Positions 1 to 9,421 of a stretch of 64,000 bases of DNA are shown piece after piece (within the stretch, counting starts at the first letter, position 1; every line of letters starts with the position of its first letter). The notes under the pieces were generated by a model that ran no database searches, was not told the origin of the DNA, and worked only from the letters and a program-made list of their open reading frames with translations. Both the position numbers and the translations under genes were made by a program. Source of the stretch: Beijerinckiaceae bacterium (lineage in GTDB: Bacteria > Pseudomonadota > Alphaproteobacteria > Rhizobiales > Beijerinckiaceae); contig CANGJJ010000004.1 of NCBI GenBank assembly GCA_947454485.1, forward strand, positions 229,535 through 293,534. The letters run 5' to 3'.

Positions 1-1191
1 TCCACCGCCATTCGCCGCGACAATCCTGAATTGTCGGCAGCGCGCGAGCGCCGTCTGCCTGTTGTACGCCGGGCTGAAATGCTCGCCGAATTGATGCGCC
101 TCAAGCAATGTATCGCCATCGCGGGAACGCATGGCAAGACAACGACGACCTCGATGGTCGCAACGCTGCTTGATAAGGGTGGCTTTGATCCCACAGTTAT
201 CAATGGCGGTATCATCAATGCTTACGGCACCAATGCGCGCCTTGGTGAAGGTGAGTGGATGGTGGTTGAGGCAGATGAGAGCGATGGTACTTTCTTGAAG
301 CTGCCCGCCGATATTGCCATTGTCACCAATATCGACCCTGAACATCTCGATCATTTCAAAACTTTTGATGCGGTGAAAGAAGCCTTCCGTACTTTGGTGG
401 AGAATTTGCCCTTCTATGGTTTTGCGGTGATGTGTCTTGATCACCCAACCGTGCAAGAGCTGGTGGGGCGTATCGAAGATCGCCGCGTCATCACCTATGG
501 CGAAAATCCGCAGGCCGATGTGCGCTTGCTCGATGTTGATCTGACAGGCGGTGTGTGTCGCTTCAATGTCATCATTCGTGACCGCAAGACATCACGCGCG
601 ACCTATATCGAGAATGTGCTGCTGCCCATGCCCGGCCATCACAATGCGCTCAATGCCACAGCGGCTATTGCGGTTGCTTATGAGCTTGGCATGCCGGTTG
701 AAGCGATCCGCTCTGCGCTTGCAGGTTTTGGTGGTGTGAAACGTCGCTTCACCAAGACGGGTGAGTGGAATGGCGCTTTGATTTTTGATGACTACGGTCA
801 TCATCCGGTCGAGATCGCCGCTGTTTTGCGCGCGGCGCGCGCCTCGACCAAGGGGCAAGTTGTGGCTGTGGTGCAGCCACATCGCTACACGCGCCTGCAG
901 GTTTTGTTCGAGCAATTCTCGACCTGTTTCAATGATGCTGATGCCGTCATTGTGGCCGATGTTTATGCGGCTGGTGAAAAGCCGATTGAGGGCGTTGACC
1001 GTGCTCATCTTGTCTCTGCCATCAAGGCGCATGGCCATCGCAATGTGATCAGCCTTGAGAGTCCTGATGGTCTGGCATCGATCATTCGTGATCTCGCGCA
1101 GCCCGGCGACTATGTGGTCTGTCTGGGTGCAGGCAATATCACGCAATGGGCTTATGCTTTGCCGGAGCAATTGGCCGGAGGCACGCGGTGA
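1..1191 (+). CDS. murC: UDP-N-acetylmuramate--L-alanine ligase (MurC), 5' end missing
   Basis: Cytoplasmic Mur ligase that adds L-Ala to UDP-MurNAc with ATP in peptidoglycan precursor synthesis. The frame is open from the first base of the window, so the gene begins upstream; about 397 of the usual ~465-470 codons are present. Visible features are the ATP-binding loop [10 protein letters not shown], the following central-domain motif [11 protein letters not shown], a conserved [10 protein letters not shown] stretch, and [10 protein letters not shown] with PHRYTR in the C-terminal domain. These are hallmark MurC motifs and separate it from MurD/E/F. The stop overlaps the GTG start of murB by 4 bp, as expected within the dcw operon. 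Only the N-terminal part of the UDP-binding domain is lost, and that is a window-edge effect. Confidence 0.97.
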   Translation, partial: STAIRRDNPELSAARERRLPVVRRAEMLAELMRLKQCIAIAGTHGKTTTTSMVATLLDKGGFDPTVINGGIINAYGTNARLGEGEWMVVEADESDGTFLKLPADIAIVTNIDPEHLDHFKTFDAVKEAFRTLVENLPFYGFAVMCLDHPTVQELVGRIEDRRVITYGENPQADVRLLDVDLTGGVCRFNVIIRDRKTSRATYIENVLLPMPGHHNALNATAAIAVAYELGMPVEAIRSALAGFGGVKRRFTKTGEWNGALIFDDYGHHPVEIAAVLRAARASTKGQVVAVVQPHRYTRLQVLFEQFSTCFNDADAVIVADVYAAGEKPIEGVDRAHLVSAIKAHGHRNVISLESPDGLASIIRDLAQPGDYVVCLGAGNITQWAYALPEQLAGGTR

Positions 1192-2108
1192 GCTTTCCCG
1201 ACCTCGTCCCCGCGCTAACGGCAGCCATGCCGCAATTGCGCGGGCGTCTCACAGCCAATCAGCCGCTTGCGCCTTACACATGGTTCCGCGTTGGTGGTCC
1301 GGCGCAGATTTTGTTTGTGCCGGCGGATGAGGACGATCTTGCCTATTGTCTCGCGCATCTGCCGCGCGACATTCCCGTGACGGTGATCGGTCTTGGCTCA
1401 AACCTCATCGTGCGCGATGGCGGCGTGCCGGGTGTCGTGATCCGGCTGAGTGGCAAGGCTTTTGGCGAGATCGAAATTCTCGACGATTGTCTGGTGCGCG
1501 CGGGTACGTCCGTGCCGGATGTGAAAGTGGCGCGCGCAGCGGCAGAGGCGGGAATCGATGGCCTTGCCTTTTTGCGCGGCATTCCCGGCTCCATTGGCGG
1601 GGCTTTGCGCATGAATGCGGGCGCGCATGGCGGGGAGACGACCGATATCTTGGTTGAGGCGCGTGGTGTTGATCGTGACGGCAAGATCCGCGTCTTTTCG
1701 CACGCAGATATGGGCTTTTCCTATCGGCACAGCGGTGTGTCGGATGATGTGATTTTCACCAGCGCGCTGTTTCGTGGTCGCCCCGGTGAGCCCGCGCAGA
1801 TTTTGGCCGAGATGGACAGAATCACGCAGGCGCGCGAGGCCTCACAGCCCATTCGCGAGAAGACGGGTGGCTCCACTTTTGCCAATCCCAAGCCCGAAAG
1901 CGCCTGGAAGGTGATTGATGCGGCTGGCTGCCGTGGACTGGTGCGCGGTGATGCGCAGGTGAGCGAGATGCATTGCAACTTCCTCATCAACAGAGGTCAG
2001 GCGAGCGCTGCCGATATCGAGGGGCTGGGCGAAGAGGTGCGGCGCCGCGTGAAAGAGAATTCTGGCATCGACCTGCGTTGGGAGATCCGGCGCATTGGAC
2101 TGCCCTGA
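1188..2108 (+). CDS. murB: UDP-N-acetylenolpyruvoylglucosamine reductase (MurB)
   Basis: FAD- and NADPH-dependent enzyme that reduces the enolpyruvyl group to give UDP-MurNAc; cytoplasmic. The GTG start overlaps the murC stop (GTGA), giving 306 aa, a normal length for a type II MurB. N-terminal FAD-binding motifs include [10 protein letters not shown] and [12 protein letters not shown]. The middle holds [21 protein letters not shown] serine-containing catalytic region is seen as FSYRHSG, and near the C-terminus [10 protein letters not shown] and a GxxVSxxHxNF-like segment ([13 protein letters not shown]). A longer frame opens 42 bp earlier inside murC, but the overlap start is preferred because it matches operon style and the family's N-terminus. 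Confidence 0.97.
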   Translation: MSFPDLVPALTAAMPQLRGRLTANQPLAPYTWFRVGGPAQILFVPADEDDLAYCLAHLPRDIPVTVIGLGSNLIVRDGGVPGVVIRLSGKAFGEIEILDDCLVRAGTSVPDVKVARAAAEAGIDGLAFLRGIPGSIGGALRMNAGAHGGETTDILVEARGVDRDGKIRVFSHADMGFSYRHSGVSDDVIFTSALFRGRPGEPAQILAEMDRITQAREASQPIREKTGGSTFANPKPESAWKVIDAAGCRGLVRGDAQVSEMHCNFLINRGQASAADIEGLGEEVRRRVKENSGIDLRWEIRRIGLP

Positions 2109-2120
2109 GGGGGAATGACC

Positions 2121-3044
2121 ATGACCAAGCATGTCGCTGTCCTGATGGGGGGCTGGTCCTCCGAGCGCGACGTCTCGCTGCGCTCGGGTGAGGCCTGTGC
2201 CAAAGCGCTGGAAGGCGAGGGCTACCGCGTTACACGCGTCGATGTAACGCGTGATGTTGCCCGTGTTCTGGCTGATTTGAAGCCGGATGTGGCGCTCAAT
2301 GCGTTGCATGGCCCCTTCGGCGAGGACGGGACGATTCAGGGGATTTTGGAGGTTCTTAACATCCCCTACACCCATTCAGGCGTGCTGGCCTCGGCGCTGG
2401 CCATGAACAAGCAGATGGCGAAGGTCGTTCTGGCGGCTGCTGGCGTGCCGGTTCCGGGCGGCAAAGTGGTTAACAGGTTCGAGGCCGCAAAGGCCCATGT
2501 GTTAACCCCTCCCTATGTGCTGAAACCCGTTGCAGAGGGCTCGTCCTATGGCGTTTTCATCGTCAAGGAGGGCGATCAGCATCCCCCTGCGGAGCTGGCC
2601 TCGGACAGTTGGTCCCATGGCGATGAAATGCTCGCAGAACCCTTTATTTCCGGGCGGGAATTGACCTGTGCGGTGATCGGGGACCGGGCTTTGGATGTGA
2701 TCGACATCCGGGCAGCGGATGGCGGTTGGTATGACTATGCGGCCAAATATAAAAAAGGTGGCTCAATTCATATCCTTCCTGCTGATCTTAAAGGAAATAT
2801 TTACCAACTTGTTCAACAGTTGGCCCTCAGGGCGCACAAGGCGCTCGGATGCCGGGGCGTGAGTCGCACCGACTTCCGTTTCGACGACCGACCGGGTGGA
2901 ACCGGGGAGCTCGTGGTTCTGGAAGTTAACACTCAGCCCGGGATGACCGAGACCTCGCTTGTGCCCGAAATGGCGGCTTATGCCGGAATGTCATTTGGTG
3001 GGCTGGTGCAATGGATGGTGGAAGACGCCTCCTGCGATCGATGA
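2121..3044 (+). CDS. ddl: D-alanine--D-alanine ligase (Ddl)
   Basis: ATP-grasp ligase that forms D-Ala-D-Ala for the peptidoglycan pentapeptide. About 307 aa. It starts with the family motif [17 protein letters not shown], followed by [14 protein letters not shown], then the ATP-grasp core with [15 protein letters not shown] and, at the end, [18 protein letters not shown], which carries the Mg-binding Glu/Asn. Two ATGs lie six bases apart (2115 and 2121). The GAGGGGG box at 2107-2113 sits seven bases before the second, so 2121 is chosen; 2115 would add only Met-Thr. It follows murB by a few bases and its stop overlaps the ftsQ ATG (ATGA). This is the usual murB-ddl-ftsQ order. Confidence 0.97.
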   Translation: MTKHVAVLMGGWSSERDVSLRSGEACAKALEGEGYRVTRVDVTRDVARVLADLKPDVALNALHGPFGEDGTIQGILEVLNIPYTHSGVLASALAMNKQMAKVVLAAAGVPVPGGKVVNRFEAAKAHVLTPPYVLKPVAEGSSYGVFIVKEGDQHPPAELASDSWSHGDEMLAEPFISGRELTCAVIGDRALDVIDIRAADGGWYDYAAKYKKGGSIHILPADLKGNIYQLVQQLALRAHKALGCRGVSRTDFRFDDRPGGTGELVVLEVNTQPGMTETSLVPEMAAYAGMSFGGLVQWMVEDASCDR

Positions 3045-4012
3045 AGGGGGGCCTTGGGGCCCCGGCTTCCGCGCGCGCCGCTTTTGCTGGCATGACGCCT
3101 GAGACTGAGGCCGCCCAGCGCGGTGCCTCGCTCTCCTCCTACACATCCTTCGCGCCGCGCCCGACCTATGTTGGTCGTCGTCGCTCCTTCGCGCGTCCCA
3201 ATCTTGTGCTGCGCTTTTTGAGTCGCCGCGGTGTTGGCTCGCTGCTGGCGCTCAGCCTGCTATGCGCAAGCCTGGCCTATGGCGTGATGCGCGGCGGGCA
3301 GTATGACGATTTCGTCGCTACCTATGGCACACCGCGCGATGCAGCGGCCCGCGCGCTCGGCCTTGGCCTCGAGCAAGTCACGATCACCGGCACACATGGC
3401 ATGTCGGAGGCGGCGGTTCTGAATGCGGCCAATCTGAGTGATCGCAATTCGCTGCTGTTCCTTGATATCGCCGATGTGCGTGAGCGCTTGAAGGCTGTGT
3501 CGCTGGTGAAAGATGTGCGCGTGCGCAAACTCTATCCCGATCAGCTCTTGATCGAGTTTGTTGAGCGCGAGCCTTTCGCTGTTTGGCAGCGTGAAGGCCA
3601 GCTCGTTCTCGTCTCCAAGGATGGCTATCCCATTCAGGAGCTGACGGACACACCGGCTGAAGACATGCCCTTCGTTGTTGGGCCTGGCGCCAATGAGCGC
3701 GTGGCCGAATATCTTCGTATCGTTGATGCCGCAGGTGATATGCGCAGCCGCATCCGCGCTGGCATTCTTGTGGGTGAGCGTCGCTGGACGCTCAAGATGA
3801 CGACTGGTCTTGATGTGAAACTGCCCGAGAATGATCCTGAAGCCGCCATTGCCCAATTTGCGGCCATGGCGCGCGACCATCGCTTGCTCGACAAGGATCT
3901 GGTCTCGGTTGATCTGCGCGTCCCCGGTCGCATCTTTGCCCGTCTGACGGAAGAGGCGATGGCTGCGCGTGAGGCTGCGATGCCTCGCCGCAAGAAGGGG
4001 GGCCAATCGTGA
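3041..4012 (+). CDS. ftsQ: Cell division protein FtsQ
   Basis: Bitopic inner-membrane divisome protein that links early FtsA/Z and late FtsB/L components. About 323 aa. An Arg-rich cytoplasmic tail of ~60-70 residues is followed by one hydrophobic segment ([17 protein letters not shown]). A periplasmic POTRA-like region then begins around [21 protein letters not shown], and the FtsQ domain contains [23 protein letters not shown]. The ATG overlaps the ddl stop; a longer frame opening at 3011 inside ddl is judged less likely. The stop overlaps the ftsA GTG by 4 bp (GTGA). Sequence conservation is low in FtsQ generally, but the order ddl-ftsQ-ftsA makes the call secure. Confidence 0.94.
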   Translation: MKGGLGAPASARAAFAGMTPETEAAQRGASLSSYTSFAPRPTYVGRRRSFARPNLVLRFLSRRGVGSLLALSLLCASLAYGVMRGGQYDDFVATYGTPRDAAARALGLGLEQVTITGTHGMSEAAVLNAANLSDRNSLLFLDIADVRERLKAVSLVKDVRVRKLYPDQLLIEFVEREPFAVWQREGQLVLVSKDGYPIQELTDTPAEDMPFVVGPGANERVAEYLRIVDAAGDMRSRIRAGILVGERRWTLKMTTGLDVKLPENDPEAAIAQFAAMARDHRLLDKDLVSVDLRVPGRIFARLTEEAMAAREAAMPRRKKGGQS

Positions 4013-5325
4013 ATTCGCGCATCTATACGCCGCGCATGAAGCCGCTGTCGGCGCGCAAGACCACGATCCTGTCGGTGCTGGATGTTGGCACGTCCAAAGT
4101 GGCGTGCCTGATTGCGCGTCTGATGCCTGCTGAGCCTTCTGAGATGCTGCGCGGGCGCACGCATCGTTGCCGCATTCTGGGCATTGGCCATCAGCAATCG
4201 CGCGGTCTCAAAGGCGGCGCTGTCATTGATATGGAAGAGGCCGAACATGCGATCCGCTTGGCGGTCGACTCGGCTGAGCGCATGGCGCGCGTGCAGGTTG
4301 AGAGCGTCATCGTCAATGTGACGGGTGGTCGTCTGGGCTCGCATCTCTACAGCGCCAATGTGCGCCTTGGCGGCAAGGCTGTGCGCGAAGCTGATACGCA
4401 TCGCGTGCTGGAGGCAGCCGCCTCTTGCACTGCCGAGCAGGGCCGCGCTGTCTTGCATTCGCTGCCCAATGGTTTTTCGGTCGACTCCATGACCGGCATT
4501 CGCGATCCCAAAGGGATGATGGGCGAAGAGCTGGGCGCAGCCATGCATGTCGTGTCTTGCGATACGGCGGCTGTGCGCAATCTGATGCTCGCGGTCGAGC
4601 GTTGCCATCTCAATATCGAAGCCGTCATCGCCACGCCTTATGCGGCGGGCCTGTCGGTCTTGGTTGATGATGAGGCGCAGCTTGGTTGCGCGCTGGTTGA
4701 TTTTGGTGGTGGCACGACCACGATTGGTGTGTTCTCCAATGGTCATCTCACCCATGTCGATGGCTTTGCGCTGGGTGGCAATCACGTCACCATGGATATT
4801 GCGCGCGGCCTGACCATTCGCCTCAGCGATGCTGAGCGTCTCAAGACCTTCTATGGTTCGTGCATGCCGTCGGCCTCTGATGATCGCGAGACGATCTCGG
4901 TGACGAGCGTGGGTGACGATGGTGCGCAGCCCCAGCATCTGCCCAAGTCGCAGCTGGTGCGCATCATCAAGCCGCGTGTCGAGGAGATCCTCGAACTCGT
5001 GCGCGATCGTTTGAAGGCTGCGGGCTATGGTCCCCAAGCTGGTCGCCGCCTCATCATGACGGGCGGTGCCTCACAGCTGACGGGTCTGCCTGAAGCCGCC
5101 AGTCGCATCATTTCCTCGCAGGTTCGTGTCGGGCGTCCGCTCGGCATTCAGGGCCTGCCAGAATCAGCCAAGAATCCGGCTTTCGCCGCGTCCGTCGGTC
5201 TGCTCGTTTATCCGCAAGTCGCGGGTATCGAGCATTTCGAGCCGCGTGGAAATACGGGCTATGCGGCAACCGGCACGGATGGATACATCACCCGCGTCGG
5301 TCGCTGGTTGAAGGAAAGTTTTTAA
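4009..5325 (+). CDS. ftsA: Cell division protein FtsA
   Basis: Actin-fold ATPase that tethers FtsZ to the inner membrane and recruits the divisome. 438 aa. The phosphate-1 motif is LDVGTSKVACLIAR. The phosphate-2 region is seen as ALVDFGGGTTTIGVFSNG, and the adenosine motif as LIMTGGASQLTGL. The 1C (SHS2) subdomain lies around residues 85-170. The C-terminus ends in a basic/hydrophobic tail (VGRWLKESF) that fits the membrane-targeting amphipathic helix. The start is GTG overlapping ftsQ, preceded by AAGGGGGG at about 3993-4001. An 88-bp gap with a small inverted repeat (GGACG/CGTCC near 5381-5394) separates it from ftsZ, which could allow a separate ftsZ promoter. Confidence 0.97.
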   Translation: MNSRIYTPRMKPLSARKTTILSVLDVGTSKVACLIARLMPAEPSEMLRGRTHRCRILGIGHQQSRGLKGGAVIDMEEAEHAIRLAVDSAERMARVQVESVIVNVTGGRLGSHLYSANVRLGGKAVREADTHRVLEAAASCTAEQGRAVLHSLPNGFSVDSMTGIRDPKGMMGEELGAAMHVVSCDTAAVRNLMLAVERCHLNIEAVIATPYAAGLSVLVDDEAQLGCALVDFGGGTTTIGVFSNGHLTHVDGFALGGNHVTMDIARGLTIRLSDAERLKTFYGSCMPSASDDRETISVTSVGDDGAQPQHLPKSQLVRIIKPRVEEILELVRDRLKAAGYGPQAGRRLIMTGGASQLTGLPEAASRIISSQVRVGRPLGIQGLPESAKNPAFAASVGLLVYPQVAGIEHFEPRGNTGYAATGTDGYITRVGRWLKESF

Positions 5326-5413
5326 CGAACAGCCTTTGGACGGGCGCGCGGCGCGCACGTTTGGGGGATGAGGGTGAACCGGACGCAAGCGTCCAACGTC
5401 GAGAGGCCAGACG

Positions 5414-7069
5414 ATGACGATTAATTTCCAAGCTCCTGAACTGCAGGAACTGAAGCCCCGGATCATGGTTGCCGGTGTTGGCGGCGCAGGCTGCAATGCT
5501 GTGAACAACATGATTGTCTCTGGCCTGACGGGCGTGGAGTTCATCGTTGCCAATACCGATGCTCAGGCGCTCACCAGCTCCAAGGCAGACCGTATCATCC
5601 AGATGGGCCTGCAGGTCACTGAGGGCTTGGGCGCTGGCGCACAGCCTGAAGTTGGTCGCGCGGCGGCTGAAGAGGCCATCGAAGAAATCCGCGATCATCT
5701 GGCTGGCGCGCATATGTGCTTTGTCACCGGCGGCATGGGCGGCGGCACCGGCACGGGTGCAGCTCCTGTCATCGCGCGCATTGCTCGCGAGATGGGCATT
5801 CTGACGGTGGGTGTTGTCACCAAGCCCTTCCACTTCGAAGGCATGCGCCGCATGCGCATCGCAGAAGCTGGCATTCAGGAACTGACCAAGGCTGTCGATA
5901 CCCTCATCGTCATCCCCAACCAGAACCTCTTCCGCGTGGCCAATGAGAAGACGACCTTCGCGGACGCCTTCGCCATGGCCGATCAGGTTCTTTATTCCGG
6001 CGTTGCCTCCATCACCGATCTGATGGTCAAGCAGGGCCTCGTCAATCTCGACTTTGCGGACGTTCGCTCCATCATGCGCGAAATGGGCAAGGCCATGATG
6101 GGTACGGGCGAAGCCTCTGGCGAGAAGCGCGCGATCCTCGCGGCTGAAGCTGCCATCGCCAATCCGCTGCTCGATGAAGTCTCGATGCGCGGCGCGCGCG
6201 GCCTGCTGATCTCGATCACTGGCGGCAGCGACATGACTCTTTATGAAGTTGATGAGGCTGCCAGCCGCATCCGTCAGGAAGTGGACGAGGATGCCAATAT
6301 CATCCTCGGCGCGACCTTCGATGAATCGCTGAATGGCATCATCCGCGTCTCGGTTGTGGCTACCGGCATCGACCAGCCGATCCATGCCCGCGAGCTGAAT
6401 GCGACCGAAACGCGCATTGCTGATGTGGCGGCCCGCTTGCGCGCCACCACCCAGCCGCGCAGCCCCGAATTGGCCCGCCCCGCAGAGCCCGTCATGGAGC
6501 AGATGGTGCCGCTCGCCCCGGTCGCACCTGCGCCCGTCGAGCCTGCCTATCAGCCCCAGCCGCAGGCCCAGTCCTATGCCATGCCGCAGGGTGTGCAGGT
6601 GCAGCCAATGCAGCGCCCCGTTGCGACCTATCAGGAGCCCATGCAGGAGGCCTATGCCCCCGAGCCTGAGTTCCAGCCCGGCCCGTTCATCCCCCCGGTG
6701 GCTGAACAGCCCGTTCGCCAGACCCGTATGCCCTCGATTGATGAGCTGCCCACCCCGGCCCGTGCCCAGTGGGAAGCCCACCACAATCCTGAGGCCCAGC
6801 AGGTCCATTCGCCCGATGCCAAGCGCCGCACCTTGCTTGACCGTCTGGCCGCCTTTGGCCTGAGCCGTCAGGAAGAGCCCCAGGCTCAGCCGGCACCGCG
6901 TCCCCAGATGCAGCGCCCCGTGGCTCCTGGCCCCGTTCACGCTGAATATGGCCAGCGTCGCCCTCCGGCCGGCCCGCGTGTCGAGCCCCAGCGGGTCACC
7001 CAGCAGGCCCGCACGGCTGAGGAAGACCAGCTCGAAATCCCGGCTTTTCTGCGCCGTCAGGCCAACTAA
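5414..7069 (+). CDS. ftsZ: Cell division protein FtsZ
   Basis: Tubulin-like GTPase that forms the Z-ring. 551 aa, longer than the ~380 aa of E. coli FtsZ and typical of the long-linker FtsZ of Hyphomicrobiales. The GTPase core covers about residues 10-325. It carries [15 protein letters not shown] at the start, the tubulin signature [13 protein letters not shown] near residue 110, and NLDFADV for the T7 synergy loop. Residues ~330-535 form a Pro/Gln/Ala-rich, probably disordered linker. The protein ends with [12 protein letters not shown], the conserved C-terminal peptide that binds FtsA and other partners. The start ATG follows a GAGAGGCC box. A GC-rich hairpin follows the stop. Confidence 0.98.
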   Translation: MTINFQAPELQELKPRIMVAGVGGAGCNAVNNMIVSGLTGVEFIVANTDAQALTSSKADRIIQMGLQVTEGLGAGAQPEVGRAAAEEAIEEIRDHLAGAHMCFVTGGMGGGTGTGAAPVIARIAREMGILTVGVVTKPFHFEGMRRMRIAEAGIQELTKAVDTLIVIPNQNLFRVANEKTTFADAFAMADQVLYSGVASITDLMVKQGLVNLDFADVRSIMREMGKAMMGTGEASGEKRAILAAEAAIANPLLDEVSMRGARGLLISITGGSDMTLYEVDEAASRIRQEVDEDANIILGATFDESLNGIIRVSVVATGIDQPIHARELNATETRIADVAARLRATTQPRSPELARPAEPVMEQMVPLAPVAPAPVEPAYQPQPQAQSYAMPQGVQVQPMQRPVATYQEPMQEAYAPEPEFQPGPFIPPVAEQPVRQTRMPSIDELPTPARAQWEAHHNPEAQQVHSPDAKRRTLLDRLAAFGLSRQEEPQAQPAPRPQMQRPVAPGPVHAEYGQRRPPAGPRVEPQRVTQQARTAEEDQLEIPAFLRRQAN

Positions 7070-7094
7070 AGCCTAACCATTCATAACAGCTTTT

Positions 7095-7124
7095 GGGGCG
7101 CCCCGACTTCGGTCCGGGCGCCCT
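7095..7124 (+). terminator. Hairpin after ftsZ, probable terminator
   Basis: A GGGCGCCC arm at 7096-7103 pairs with the same self-complementary octamer at 7116-7123. Inner CGAC/GGTC pairs close a TTC loop. It lies 26 bases after the ftsZ stop. There is no run of T after it, only an AT-rich stretch (TAATTAATTG), so termination may be partial. It would mark the end of the murC-ftsZ transcript. Confidence 0.6.
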
Positions 7125-7375
7125 AATTAATTGAAAAACAACAATTTCATTAGAAGCTGTATCAGTGGCGACGGCTTGGCGGTGTTACAGAGCGTAAGAA
7201 AGAGTGATTTTGTTCCACCGCTCAGCCAGCTTATTTTCGCCACTGTTCAGGCAGGGATTCGTCCGGCTTGATCCTAACCATTCAGCCCGTAAGGGCTCCG
7301 GACCTTCCGCCCCGGCGTCATGCCAGAGCTGCAGGTCTCGCCCCGGTTCTCCCGCCGGGCATAGGACAGAGTGAC
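7125..7375. other. Intergenic region between ftsZ and lpxC
   Basis: About 250 bases upstream of lpxC with no convincing gene. It is locally AT-rich near 7124-7150. It contains one copy of a perfect 12-base direct repeat (CCTAACCATTCA) at 7273-7284; the other copy is at 7072-7083, just after the ftsZ stop. It also contains a short AGCCC/GGGCT hairpin near 7286-7299. A frame open from 7268 continues into lpxC but lacks family similarity before 7376, so it is read as untranslated leader. A promoter for lpxC probably lies here, but no clear -35/-10 pair could be fixed. Confidence 0.4.
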
Positions 7376-8317
7376 ATGACGGCAGTGAAACAAACGACCC
7401 TGCGTGACCGCGTGGTTCTTTCCGGCGCAGGCGTCCATTCCAACGCACCCGCCCGTCTGGTTCTGCATCCTTCCGAGGCCAATAGCGGCATCTCCTTTCT
7501 GCGCACCGGTCTGCCCGGTGGTCGCGAGCGCCTGATCGAGGCGAAATATTCGCAAGTGTCGATGACCGAGCTGTGCACCGTTGTGGGTGCAGCTGATGCT
7601 TCGGTCTCCACGGTTGAACATCTTCTGGCCGCTCTCTGCGGCCTTGGCGTTGACAATGCCGTGGTTGAGATCGACGGCCCGGAAATGCCCATTATGGATG
7701 GCTCTTCGGCAGACTTTGTTGAGGCCATTGATCAGGTCGGCCTGACGCAGCTCACCGCTGCGCGCCGCTATGTGAAAGTGCTCAAGACGGTGCGTGTTGA
7801 GAATGGCCGTGCCTTCTCTGAACTGCGCCCTGCCGACCGTGGCTTCCGCCTCGAGGTCGAGATTGATTTTGCCGCTGGCGTCATTGGCCGTCAGAAGAAG
7901 GTCGTGGATCTTGATCCCACCGTCTTCCGCAATGAATTGTCGCGCGCCCGCACCTTCGGCTTCATCCGTGATGTGGAGCGTCTGTGGAAGGCTGGCTTCG
8001 CGCTCGGCGCCTCTTTGGACAATACGGTGGCCCTTGATGGCGACCGCATTCTCAATCCGGGCGGTCTGCGCTACCCGGATGAATTCGTCTGCCACAAGAC
8101 CCTTGATGCCGTCGGCGATCTGGCTCTGGCTGGCCTGCCGCTCATTGGCTGCTATCGCTCCTTCTGCGGCGGCCACAAGATGAATGTGGCTGTGCTTGAG
8201 GCACTCTTTGCTGATCGCGCCAATTATCAGATCATCGAGAGCCAGCCGCGCCGCGAGCCGGCCCGCGCTGAACATGCCTTTGGCCTGCGCCCGGCTTTTG
8301 CGCCCGAGGCCAACTGA
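7376..8317 (+). CDS. lpxC: UDP-3-O-acyl-N-acetylglucosamine deacetylase (LpxC)
   Basis: Zinc amidase that catalyses the committed step of lipid A synthesis, removing acetate from UDP-3-O-acyl-GlcNAc in the cytoplasm. 313 aa, a normal length. The start motif TLRDRVVLSGAGVHS matches the family. STVEHLLAALCGLGVDN carries the first zinc His, and DEFVCHKTLDAVGDLAL carries the second His and the Asp ligand. A catalytic-loop segment MPIMDGSSADFVEAI and the C-terminal SFCGGHKMN (general acid His) are also seen. The ATG at 7376 follows AGGACAGAG and is chosen over an upstream in-frame start at 7268. lpxC directly after the ftsZ operon is the standard arrangement. A strong terminator follows. Confidence 0.97.
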   Translation: MTAVKQTTLRDRVVLSGAGVHSNAPARLVLHPSEANSGISFLRTGLPGGRERLIEAKYSQVSMTELCTVVGAADASVSTVEHLLAALCGLGVDNAVVEIDGPEMPIMDGSSADFVEAIDQVGLTQLTAARRYVKVLKTVRVENGRAFSELRPADRGFRLEVEIDFAAGVIGRQKKVVDLDPTVFRNELSRARTFGFIRDVERLWKAGFALGASLDNTVALDGDRILNPGGLRYPDEFVCHKTLDAVGDLALAGLPLIGCYRSFCGGHKMNVAVLEALFADRANYQIIESQPRREPARAEHAFGLRPAFAPEAN

Positions 8318-8340
8318 TCCCCATTGTGTCGAAAAGACCG

Positions 8341-8375
8341 CACGGCCGCCCCTCAGCGGCCGTGAACTGTTTTTT
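8341..8375 (+). terminator. Intrinsic terminator after lpxC
   Basis: A perfect 9-bp stem, CACGGCCGC (8341-8349) with GCGGCCGTG (8356-8364), has a 6-base loop and is followed by AACTG and six T (8370-8375). It lies 23 bases after the lpxC stop and separates lpxC from bamD. Confidence 0.85.
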
Positions 8376-8524
8376 GACTTGCTCCGGCCATAATCAGGCG
8401 GTCTGAACAGGGGTGAAGGCGCGGGAAGGAGCCATAGTGGCATTCCGGCGGCTTATGAGATAAATAGCGGATCCGGTTGCAAGGTGCTCCGCGTCCCATT
8501 TTGAACGCTGGCTGAGAGTTTGGC

Positions 8525-9415
8525 ATGATCTTGTCTGCAAATTCATATTCGGCCCGTCGGGTGGATGGCCCTGTGTTGGCGCGCCTCGCGTTGGCCATTG
8601 GCATGATGTTCCCTTTGGCGGCTTGCTCCACGCTCGAATCCCTCAACCCCTTTGGTGGTGAGAAATACGAGACAAAGATTCTACCCGAAGAGCCCGCTGA
8701 CCAGATCTATGATCAGGGCCTTGCGCGCTTGCAAAAGGGCGATGGCGAAGGTGCTGCCAAAAAGTTCGCGGATCTTGAGAAGCAATATCCCTTCTCCTCG
8801 CATTCGCGCCGCGGCATGGTCATGCAGATCTATTCCAACTATCAGGCCTCGCAGTGGGACGATGCGATTGCCAATGCGCGTCGCTATATCGCGCTCTATC
8901 CTTCAACGCCTGAAGCGCCCTACGCGATGTATCTCGCCGCCATGTCCTATTACAGCCAGGTGCCGGATATTTCGCGCGATCAGGAGCGTGCCGAAAAGGC
9001 CCTGCAACTGTTCGAACAGCTCGCCGAGAAATATCCCAAGTCCGAATATGCTGAAGATGCGCGTTACAAGATTCAGGTGACGCGCGATCAGTTGGCGGCC
9101 AAAGAGATGTCGATTGGTCGCTTCTATCTGGCGCGCAAGAATTACACCGCCGCTGTGAACCGCTTCCGCGAAGTCGTCGCCAAATATCAGACGACGCGTC
9201 ACATCGAAGAGGCGCTCTATCGTCTCACCGAAGCCTATATGGCGCTCGGCATCACCCAAGAGGCACAGACGGCCGCTGCCGTTCTGGGCCATAACTATCC
9301 TGACAGCCAATGGTACAAAGACGCCTTCGCACGTTTGCAGGGCGGTGGTCTGGAGCCTCAAGAGAATAAGGCCTCCTGGATCTCGCGTGCCTTCAAGACT
9401 GTCGGGCTCGGCTGA
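8525..9415 (+). CDS. bamD: Outer membrane assembly lipoprotein BamD
   Basis: TPR lipoprotein of the BAM complex that folds beta-barrel proteins into the outer membrane. 296 aa. The N-terminus has a hydrophobic signal ending in a lipobox (PLAAC, Cys near residue 35), so signal peptidase II should process it. The mature protein shows TPR-like repeats: YDQGLARLQKGDGEGAAKKF, then YPFSSHSRRGMVMQIYSNY, PEAPYAMYLAAMSYY and a later FREVVAKYQTTRHIEEALYRL. All are typical of BamD/YfiO. It sits between lpxC and recN, the conserved alphaproteobacterial position. The gap to recN is only six bases, so the two are cotranscribed. Confidence 0.95.
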   Translation: MILSANSYSARRVDGPVLARLALAIGMMFPLAACSTLESLNPFGGEKYETKILPEEPADQIYDQGLARLQKGDGEGAAKKFADLEKQYPFSSHSRRGMVMQIYSNYQASQWDDAIANARRYIALYPSTPEAPYAMYLAAMSYYSQVPDISRDQERAEKALQLFEQLAEKYPKSEYAEDARYKIQVTRDQLAAKEMSIGRFYLARKNYTAAVNRFREVVAKYQTTRHIEEALYRLTEAYMALGITQEAQTAAAVLGHNYPDSQWYKDAFARLQGGGLEPQENKASWISRAFKTVGLG

Positions 9416-9421
9416 GGGCTC

